Source: an uncultured Prevotella sp. (GTDB lineage: Bacteria; Bacteroidota; Bacteroidia; Bacteroidales; Bacteroidaceae). Taken from it: DNA of 7,442 nt. Positions 1 to 5,079 of the stretch are shown here, piece by piece. The position numbers and the translations under genes are program-made. The first letter of the stretch is position 1. The number at the start of each line of letters is the position of its first letter. The stretch lies in the NCBI GenBank assembly GCA_945637645.1, contig CALZDK010000096.1:1-7442 (forward strand), read 5' to 3'. The notes beneath the pieces were generated by a model, which was not told where the DNA came from, did no database searches, and was given only the letters and a program-made list of their open reading frames with translations.

Positions 1-32
1 TAAAGAATTAAAAAATTAAAGAATTAAAGTCT

Positions 33-155
33 ATGAGTACAGAAACGAAAAAGAACACTTGGAAGCTGATTATTCAGCTCATCGTGTCGATAGCTACGGC
101 TATTGCTACCACTCTTGGCGTTACAAGCTGCATGGGAGCTAATGTGTATTTCTAA
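33..155 (+). CDS. Smalltalk-type micro-protein, possible tiny lipoprotein (40 aa)
   Basis: This short reading frame starts ATG at 33 and ends TAA at 153-155. The product has a polar, lysine-containing N-terminus (residues 1-9), then Trp10-Lys11 and a hydrophobic helix to about residue 30, ending in V-T-S-C (30-33) and an eight-residue tail, CMGANVYF. I recognise the pattern K-N-T-W-K-x-I-I-Q-x-I-V-S-I-x-T-A-I-A-T-T-L-G-V-T-S-C from the very small Bacteroidota family named 'smalltalk protein', whose function is unknown. From memory, relatives often sit near HU-type DNA-binding protein and N-acetylmuramoyl-L-alanine amidase genes; no amidase follows here. VTSC fits a lipobox, so it could be a lipoprotein with an 8-residue mature part; a plain single-pass membrane peptide is the alternative. 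The 32-nt leader is very AT-rich and carries TAAAGAATTAAA twice (1-12, 17-28). No clear promoter is visible, so it may be read with a gene left of the window. Confidence 0.8.
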   Translation: MSTETKKNTWKLIIQLIVSIATAIATTLGVTSCMGANVYF

Positions 156-282
156 TTGGGGTTTGAATTGGGTTTGAATTGGGTTTGAACGGTTTGAATT
201 TGGGTTCGAGATGGGTTTGAACGGTTTGAATTGGGTTTGAACTTGGTTTTAGTTTTAGTTTTGGTTTGAATTTTGGTTTGAA
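156..282. repeat. GT-rich degenerate tandem repeat, unit TTGGGTTTGAA
   Basis: About ten head-to-tail units based on TTGGGTTTGAA begin immediately after the micro-protein stop codon. Exact 11-nt copies lie at 168-178, 179-189 and 231-241. Close variants lie at 156-167 (12 nt), 199-210 and 211-221 (first base A). Two 9-nt short units, CGGTTTGAA, lie at 190-198 and 222-230. A compound 11+9 unit recurs at 179-198 and 211-230, giving a 32-nt higher-order period. The last part (242-270) decays into TTTTAG/TTTTGG runs, followed by a final unit ending at 282. The plus strand is almost free of C, a strong strand asymmetry. The reverse strand can be read as a low-complexity Q/T/K/N/S peptide, which I do not believe is a protein. 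Slippage growth of a simple unit is the likeliest origin. Confidence 0.85.
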
Positions 283-358
283 TTAGTCCGGAAGGGGCGA
301 CATAGAATAGCACAGGGCGTGAGCCCTGTGTTTTGTTATGTCGCCCTTGCAGGGCTAA
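283..358. repeat. REP/MITE-like double palindrome
   Basis: A compact 76-bp element with nested inverted symmetry. The outer 22-bp arms (283-304 and 337-358, inverted) match at 18 of 22 positions, with a perfect 10-bp inner part, GGGCGACATA (295-304), pairing with 337-346. Inside sits a perfect 8-bp hairpin, CACAGGGC (311-318) with GCCCTGTG (323-330), around the loop GTGA. Both outer ends read TTAG inward. The pattern resembles short dispersed palindromes I recall from Bacteroidales intergenic regions, similar in kind to REP elements moved by RAYT (Y1-type) transposases; that kinship is inference. No transposase is present here. A hairpin this large would also fold in RNA of either strand, but the absence of a following T tract argues against a simple terminator. 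Confidence 0.7.
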
Positions 359-435
359 AGAGGTGTGTGGAGGACATATTTCATAAAAAATGTTGATTAT
401 GTAGAGGAATAGATGGGAATATGGGATGTTGTTAT

Positions 436-443
436 TAATTTTG
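436..443 (+). promoter_or_regulatory. Candidate Bacteroidota -7 box for the 466-831 gene
   Basis: TAATTTTG is an exact match to the TAnnTTTG -7 consensus of the Bacteroidota primary sigma factor. It would start RNA near 450, about 16 nt before the ATG at 466. No TTTG -33 box is found 19-21 nt upstream, so the call rests on one motif in AT-rich DNA. The rest of the gene-free stretch between the palindrome and this box (359-435) shows nothing I recognise. Confidence 0.45.
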
Positions 444-465
444 CAACGAAAAAAGAAGAAATGAA

Positions 466-831
466 ATGGGAAGAAACAAGTTTTCACAGCATGAGATAGA
501 CATCATTGGCATGCTATTGCGCCGCAAAAATGCGGGAACGCGCTTCCAACAGAAGCAAATCAGACATCAGTTGCGCGTTAATTTTGAGTTCAACATCTCA
601 GATTTTAACGTTCAAGGCAAGGCTTTTGGCGAAGAAGAACTTCACGAGGCAATAAAACGTGGCGCCATACAGATTCTTGACGACGCCACGATAGCCGCAA
701 TGAAGGAAAAGAGGGCGCGCGACAAGGCGAGAGACGAAGCCGCACGCGAGGAACAGGCACTGAGCGAGGGAGCGACAGACTGGAAGGCTGCCCTAAAAGA
801 ATGGGAGGATTGGGAGGCTACCTCACACTGA
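466..831 (+). CDS. Hypothetical protein (121 aa), charged C-terminal helix
   Basis: I do not recognise a named family, although the sequence reads like a conserved Bacteroidales small protein. Residues 1-60 are mixed basic/hydrophobic with a QQKQIRHQLR stretch (about 28-37) followed by N-F-E-F-N-I-S-D-F-N. This could be a small helical, possibly winged-helix nucleic-acid-binding fold, but no diagnostic motif proves it. Residues about 53-73 (GKAFGEEELHEAIKRGAIQI) look helical. Residues 74-100 form a highly charged helix with alternating Lys/Arg and Asp/Glu, possibly coiled coil, and the end is Trp/Glu-rich (WKAALKEWEDWE). No signal peptide or membrane segment is visible, so it is probably cytosolic. 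The ATG at 466 follows A-rich DNA without a true Shine-Dalgarno, as is usual in this phylum. Another ATG at 461 in a different frame stops after 12 codons. The last 14 bp overlap the 3' end of the convergent hydrolase gene. The coding strand looks genuine (long, varied composition, GC-richer than its upstream DNA). Confidence 0.75.
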   Translation: MGRNKFSQHEIDIIGMLLRRKNAGTRFQQKQIRHQLRVNFEFNISDFNVQGKAFGEEELHEAIKRGAIQILDDATIAAMKEKRARDKARDEAAREEQALSEGATDWKAALKEWEDWEATSH

Positions 832-1897
832 TATGTTCTATAGGCTGCCGCTTGGTGTAGTCGAGAGGTGCCGACTGCTTTTCCACCCTGAGGAAGTCTA
901 TTGCCTTGAGGTCAATACACCGGATATTGCTATTGTACATTGTACGGTAGTATATGCGGCGGTTGGCAATGTCGGTGACAACAGTCCATTGTGTTGCGCT
1001 TGGAATATCCGGAACAGGCTGTCCTTCGGCAAACTGTATTCCCGTAGGTATGTCGAAGTTGTTGAGAATGTGGAAAGCCTGTTCAACAGTTTTCTCGGCT
1101 GTTGGCATCTTTGGTGCCGTAGCCTGGAAAATGGCAGCCCGGACAAACCTTGAAGGTGGAGTCATGTCGCCTGGAATTCCGTGCAAACCGCTGCCTCCGC
1201 CAAAAGACTTCAGCGTAAGGTCGCCAATCTTGCGGTCTTGAACAGGTCCGGAGGTGAGATTTACGTAGTTGTTGAGGTTGGTTAGGTGCCAGTCGAATGT
1301 AGGGGAGTTTGTCAGCACTCCAAGAGAGTTTTCGTGGAATGTAGGTTGCTTGTTGACAATCTCAAGGACAACTTGCCTTCCGCTTTCCTCCGTTATTCTC
1401 CAGTGGACTGTAGAGCCCCTTGGGTCGATGGTGACGATGCGAATCTTGCCGATGGCGCTTTTCACCTCGTCGATGGTCTTGAAGTTGCTCAATATCCACG
1501 AAACGAGCTGTAGGTCGCTGACGGTGACATCGCTTTTTGTGGAGTCGTAGTCCACGTATTTCCCATATCCCGGAAAATAGAATAGGGCAGCGGAAAGACC
1601 GGCTTCGTTAAGTCCGTCAACCACAAACTCCTCTTGTTCCACGGCAAGCCCTACATATCCGTATTTGGCTTTGAATGACAATCCGTCTTTTTTGCCGCCA
1701 GGAACAAACGAACGTTGTCTGAATCCTCTTGGGATGATTGAATACTTGCTCTCCAGGTCGTTGCCTGCCCATTCTATCGTTCGGGCAGGAACAGGTGAGC
1801 CACTTGTCGTTCTCAGTGTGATGCCGGTGCAGGCTTCTGCCTTTAGGGAGAACGTGACCATTAGTGCACAGGCGAGATACAATCCTTTCATAACCAT
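818..1897 (-). CDS. Exported choloylglycine hydrolase/penicillin V acylase family linear amide C-N hydrolase
   Basis: An Ntn-hydrolase of the family that includes bile salt hydrolases, penicillin V acylases and some acyl-homoserine-lactone acylases; it cleaves a linear amide with an N-terminal cysteine. The first 22 residues form a signal peptide (hydrophobic 6-18, AEA before the cut), and cleavage by signal peptidase I exposes Cys23 as the nucleophile, so the enzyme should work in the periplasm or outside. Family landmarks: C-T-G-I-T (23-27), A-R-T-I-E-W (38-43) with Arg39, G-L-N-E-A-G (95-100), V-L-T-N-S-P (194-199) with Asn197, and P-S-R-F-V-R (248-253). The usual Asp after Arg-x-x in the active site is Glu42 here, a variant I associate with Gram-negative members. 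Length (359 aa) is normal for an exported member. Start is ATG at 1897; ATG at 1891 (Met3) is an equally good alternative. The gene is likely transcribed alone and converges on the 466-831 gene. Bile acid, penicillin V or another acyl amide as substrate cannot be decided from sequence alone. Confidence 0.92.
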   Translation of the reverse strand: MVMKGLYLACALMVTFSLKAEACTGITLRTTSGSPVPARTIEWAGNDLESKYSIIPRGFRQRSFVPGGKKDGLSFKAKYGYVGLAVEQEEFVVDGLNEAGLSAALFYFPGYGKYVDYDSTKSDVTVSDLQLVSWILSNFKTIDEVKSAIGKIRIVTIDPRGSTVHWRITEESGRQVVLEIVNKQPTFHENSLGVLTNSPTFDWHLTNLNNYVNLTSGPVQDRKIGDLTLKSFGGGSGLHGIPGDMTPPSRFVRAAIFQATAPKMPTAEKTVEQAFHILNNFDIPTGIQFAEGQPVPDIPSATQWTVVTDIANRRIYYRTMYNSNIRCIDLKAIDFLRVEKQSAPLDYTKRQPIEHISVR

Positions 1898-1920
1898 AAG
1901 TCTTATATAACGTTTTGCTG

Positions 1921-1928
1921 CAAATATA
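1921..1928 (-). promoter_or_regulatory. Candidate -7 box for the hydrolase gene
   Basis: Read on the minus strand, TATATTTG matches the TAnnTTTG consensus exactly and lies 23 nt before the ATG at 1897, placing the RNA start near 1914. A TTTG lies only 3 nt further upstream, too close to serve as the -33 box, and no TTTG is seen at the usual 19-21 nt spacing. The rest of the 1929-2039 spacer shows no gene or repeat. Confidence 0.5.
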
Positions 1929-2039
1929 CGACAAATTTCTCCGCATTGTTCTGTGGGAGAGGTGAATTTTCGTACTTTTAATCATCGTTGTGCTTTATTG
2001 TGAGCTTATGGAACATGGGCTTTGCAAAATGGGGTGGGG

Positions 2040-2078
2040 AAAAGAAAAAGCTGCCAATCCCCACTGGAATCAGCAGCT
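2040..2078 (-). terminator. Rho-independent terminator after tRNA-Thr
   Basis: On the minus strand, a 13-bp stem (2066-2078 with 2049-2061) closes a four-base loop, AGTG, and is followed by TTTTTCTTTT (2040-2049). Three of the pairs are G-U wobbles in the minus-strand RNA and would be A-C mismatches in plus-strand RNA, so both the stem and the T tract point to termination of leftward transcripts only. It begins 12 nt after the tRNA 3' end and may also end read-through from feoAB-uvrA. Confidence 0.92.
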
Positions 2079-2090
2079 GTATTTGTTCTG

Positions 2091-2163
2091 AGCCGATACC
2101 CGGGCTCGAACCGGGGACCTATTCATTACGAATGAATTGCTCTACCAACTGAGCCATATCGGC
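2091..2163 (-). tRNA. tRNA-Thr (anticodon CGU)
   Basis: The 73-nt minus-strand sequence folds into a complete cloverleaf: 7-bp acceptor stem (GCCGATA/TATCGGC), 4-bp D stem (GCTC/GAGC), 5-bp anticodon stem (ATTCA/TGAAT) with loop TTCGTAA, 5-nt variable loop, and 5-bp T stem (CCCGG/CCGGG) with loop TTCGAGC. All stems pair perfectly. The anticodon CGU (2128-2130) reads the threonine codon ACG. G1-C72, C2-G71 and G35-U36 agree with threonine identity. The 3' CCA is not encoded and must be added by the CCA enzyme. No duplicated tRNA end is seen nearby to suggest an integrated element. Confidence 0.98.
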
Positions 2164-2174
2164 TTTTGCGGGTG

Positions 2175-2204
2175 CAAAGGTACAAAGAAAATGGAACAAT
2201 CAAG
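2175..2204 (-). promoter_or_regulatory. Promoter of tRNA-Thr
   Basis: TACCTTTG (2175-2182, minus strand) is a perfect TAnnTTTG -7 box. An imperfect -33 box, CTTG (2201-2204), lies 18 nt upstream of it. RNA would begin near 2168-2170, leaving a leader of only a few bases before the tRNA 5' end at 2163. This suggests the tRNA is transcribed independently of uvrA. Confidence 0.7.
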
Positions 2205-2256
2205 AAGGAAGGCATGGGAAACTTTCATACCGACGTGAAAATTTAAGTTTTTTTTT

Positions 2257-5076
2257 CTATTCAACGTCTTTTCCGTATAGTTTCTCACGCAAATACTTGC
2301 CTGTTATGCTTTCTTTGTTGCCGCTTATTTCCTCAGGAGTGCCCTTAGCCACCACGTTTCCTCCAGCGTCGCCGCCGTCGGGACCCATGTCGATTATGTA
2401 GTCAGCACACTTTATGATGTCCATGTTGTGCTCTATTATCAATATGGAGTGACCACGCTGGATAAGGGCATTGAAGGCTTCCAACAGTTTGTTTATGTCG
2501 TGGAAATGGAGACCTGTGGTAGGCTCGTCGAAGATGAACATCGTGGGAACCTGTTTCTCCTGTCCGATGAAATAAGCCAATTTCACACGTTGGTTCTCGC
2601 CGCCGGAGAGGGTTGACGAACTTTGTCCGAGCTTAATATATCCAAGTCCCACGTCGTTTAGCGGTTTCAGCCTCTTGGCTATTGTCTGCTGACCGTGAAG
2701 TTGGAAAAACTCCATTGCCTCGCTTATTGTCATGTCGAGAATGTCGCTTATGTTGCGGTCGTGGAACCTTACTTCAAGGACATCGTGCTTGAAGCGTTTG
2801 CCATGGCAAGCCTCGCAAGGCAGCACGATGTCTGCCATGAACTGCATTTCCACGGTTATCTCTCCCGCGCCCTTACATTCCTCACATCTTCCGCCTTCGG
2901 TGTTGAAAGAGAAAAACTGCGACGTAAATCCCATTTGCTTTGCCAGCGGCTGATCAGCCATCAGGTCGCGGATGGCGTCGTAGGCCTTGACATAGGTGGC
3001 AGGATTAGACCTCGTGCTCTTTCCTATGGGATTTTGGTCAACAAATTCGACGTGTTTTATCGCGTCGATGTCGCCACCTATGCTACTGTATTCTCCCGGT
3101 GCGTCGCAAACCTCGCCAATGTGCCGTTTCAGTGCGGGGTAGAGTATGCCTTTTATAAGGCTCGACTTTCCCGAACCGCTAACTCCCGTCACCACGGTCA
3201 TCACGTTTAGTGGAATCTCCACATCCACGCCTTTAAGGTTGTTCATTCTTGCTCCCTTAATCTCAATTTTCCTGTTCCAGCGCCTTCGTCCCATTGGCAG
3301 CGGTATTGCCAACTCGCCAGAAAGATATTTTATGGTGTAACCGGAGTTGGGGGCGGAGGGCGATTTGCGTGAGTTTATATCCCCTTCGTATATTATTTCT
3401 CCTCCGAGGCGACCTGCGTCGGGTCCTACGTCGATGAGATAGTCAGCCTCTCGTATTATGTCCTCGTCGTGCTCCACCACAATCACCGTGTTGCCTATGT
3501 CGCGAAGTTTTTTCAACACGGCAATGAGCTTGTTGGTGTCGCGGCTATGCAATCCGATGCTTGGCTCGTCGAGGATGTAGAGTGATCCCACAAGGCTGCT
3601 TCCGAGAGAAGTGGTGAGGTTTATTCGTTGGCTCTCACCACCGCTGAGAGTGTTTGACAAACGGTTTAACGTCAGATAGCCAAGTCCCACATCCATAAGG
3701 AATTGCAACCGGTTGTTAATCTCGGTGAGCAGACGTTTCCCTATCATGGCGTCGTGTTCGTTGAGTTGCAGTTCCCTAAACCATTTCTGTAGTTTCACTA
3801 TGGGCATTTCCACTATGTCGGAGATGCTTCTTCCGCCGATTTTCACATAGTTTGCCTCTGGTTTCAACCTTGTGCCGTGACAGTGAGGACAGGTTGTCTT
3901 TCCCCTGTATCGGCTCAACATCACACGGTATTGGATCTTGTACAGGTTTTCCTTCACCATGAGGAAAAACGAGTCGATACACACCTTGTCGGCTGGCGAC
4001 TTGTGCCTTTCGGAAGGCAATCCGTGCCATAGCCAGTCGCGTTGCTCTTGGGTGAGGTTGTAGTAAGGCTCAAAAATGGGGAAGTTGTCCGCTGCTGCCC
4101 TTCTGCAGAACTCTTCGCGCCACATTTTCATCTTCTCGCCGTTCCAGCAGACGGCACAACCTTCATATACGCTTAGCGAAGGGTTGGGAATGACAAGATG
4201 CTCGTCTATTCCCATCACTTTTCCAAAGCCTTGACATTCCGGACACGCCCCAGCAGGCGAGTTGAACGAGAACATGTTGTCGTTGGGTTCCTCAAACTCC
4301 ATTCCGTCACATTCGAATCGGGTGGAGAAGTCGTAGCTTATCATTGAAGGCATGAACATTATCCTACACTCTCCCTTGCCCTCGTAGAATGCAGTTTCAG
4401 CCGAGTCAACAAGCCTTGCCAGACCGTCTTTAGACAAGTCAACCGACATTCTGTCTATGGCAATGAAAATATCGTCGGAATTGGCTGCTGCCGGCTTTCC
4501 GGACTCGAGGAAGTCTTCTATTCTTACGAACTCACCCTTAGTGAACAGTCGTGCGTAGCCTTGCAACAGGTTTGCCCGCAGCTGCTGTTCCACTGTTCGT
4601 CCCTCGCCGAGGCGCAGCGGCGACATCACCACAAACTTTGTGCCCTCAGAATATTGCTTTATGCAACTGATAATGTCTTCCGTGGAGTGTTTCTTTACCT
4701 CTGTTCCGCTGACAGGCGAGAAGGTGTGTCCTATGCGGGCGAAGAGCATTCTAAGGTAGTCGTATATTTCCGTGGATGTGCCCACAGTGGAACGTGGGTT
4801 CCTGCTTGTCACCTTTTGCTCAATGGCGATGGCTGGCGGAAGTCCCTTAATATAGTCGCATTCGGGTTTGTTCATCCTTCCGAGAAACTGTCTCGCATAG
4901 GCGGACAGGCTCTCTACATAGCGTCGTTGGCCTTCGGCGTAGAGTGTGTCGAAAGCAAGCGACGACTTTCCGGAGCCACTCACTCCGGCTATCACTATGA
5001 ATTTGTTTCGGGGAATCTTGAGCGACACATTTTTCAGGTTGTTCACTCTCGCACCCTTTATCTCAATATGTTCCAT
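2257..5076 (-). CDS. uvrA: UvrABC excinuclease subunit A
   Basis: UvrA is the DNA-binding ABC-type ATPase that finds bulky lesions, dimerises, and loads UvrB in nucleotide excision repair in the cytoplasm. The 939-residue length equals that of the canonical enzyme. Two ABC modules are visible: Walker A GVSGSGKSS at 31-39 and 631-639, signature LSGGESQR at 477-484 and LSGGENQR at 823-830, and Walker B with DEP near 503-505 and 850-852. Zinc-binding cysteine pairs occur in both modules: C278/C281 with C396/C399 in the first, and C731/C734 with C754/C757 (CX2C-X19-CX2C) in the second. An additional pair, C307/C310 in GCAVCWN, lies in the first insertion. No frameshift or lost motif is seen. The ATG at 5076 is 3 nt after the feoAB stop, so the gene is almost certainly in the same transcript and possibly translationally coupled. 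No Shine-Dalgarno is present. A 9-A run follows the stop codon, and no strong terminator occurs before the tRNA. Confidence 0.98.
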   Translation of the reverse strand: MEHIEIKGARVNNLKNVSLKIPRNKFIVIAGVSGSGKSSLAFDTLYAEGQRRYVESLSAYARQFLGRMNKPECDYIKGLPPAIAIEQKVTSRNPRSTVGTSTEIYDYLRMLFARIGHTFSPVSGTEVKKHSTEDIISCIKQYSEGTKFVVMSPLRLGEGRTVEQQLRANLLQGYARLFTKGEFVRIEDFLESGKPAAANSDDIFIAIDRMSVDLSKDGLARLVDSAETAFYEGKGECRIMFMPSMISYDFSTRFECDGMEFEEPNDNMFSFNSPAGACPECQGFGKVMGIDEHLVIPNPSLSVYEGCAVCWNGEKMKMWREEFCRRAAADNFPIFEPYYNLTQEQRDWLWHGLPSERHKSPADKVCIDSFFLMVKENLYKIQYRVMLSRYRGKTTCPHCHGTRLKPEANYVKIGGRSISDIVEMPIVKLQKWFRELQLNEHDAMIGKRLLTEINNRLQFLMDVGLGYLTLNRLSNTLSGGESQRINLTTSLGSSLVGSLYILDEPSIGLHSRDTNKLIAVLKKLRDIGNTVIVVEHDEDIIREADYLIDVGPDAGRLGGEIIYEGDINSRKSPSAPNSGYTIKYLSGELAIPLPMGRRRWNRKIEIKGARMNNLKGVDVEIPLNVMTVVTGVSGSGKSSLIKGILYPALKRHIGEVCDAPGEYSSIGGDIDAIKHVEFVDQNPIGKSTRSNPATYVKAYDAIRDLMADQPLAKQMGFTSQFFSFNTEGGRCEECKGAGEITVEMQFMADIVLPCEACHGKRFKHDVLEVRFHDRNISDILDMTISEAMEFFQLHGQQTIAKRLKPLNDVGLGYIKLGQSSSTLSGGENQRVKLAYFIGQEKQVPTMFIFDEPTTGLHFHDINKLLEAFNALIQRGHSILIIEHNMDIIKCADYIIDMGPDGGDAGGNVVAKGTPEEISGNKESITGKYLREKLYGKDVE

Positions 5077-5079
5077 GCT

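Noticed and set aside
156..282. Possible CRISPR array
   Set aside because: Units are 9-12 nt and contiguous with no spacers, and no cas gene is present.
152..487. Minus-strand open frame of 111 codons across the tandem repeat and palindrome
   Set aside because: The composition is low complexity (Q/T/K/N/S repeats and Phe runs), it is entirely explained by the repeat tract and hairpin, and it has no gene-like start region.
1859..1891. Lipobox in the hydrolase signal peptide (Cys10 or Cys23)
   Set aside because: Residues before Cys10 are Y-L-A too close to the N-terminus, and those before Cys23 are A-E-A, a signal peptidase I site; Cys23 is needed as the catalytic nucleophile.
1617..1985. Minus-strand frame overlapping the hydrolase start, considered as a frameshifted or second gene
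   Set aside because: The hydrolase frame is intact with all family motifs; this one is only an out-of-frame reading of the same DNA.
2091..2163. tRNA-Thr as an integration site for a mobile element
   Set aside because: No repeat of the tRNA 3' end and no integrase gene are visible in the window.
2219..2244. Hairpin between uvrA and the tRNA as a terminator
   Set aside because: The 9-bp stem is AT-rich with an 8-nt loop, and on the minus strand the T tract is missing. On the plus strand it is followed by a T run, but the stem has a mismatch and no gene lies upstream to terminate.
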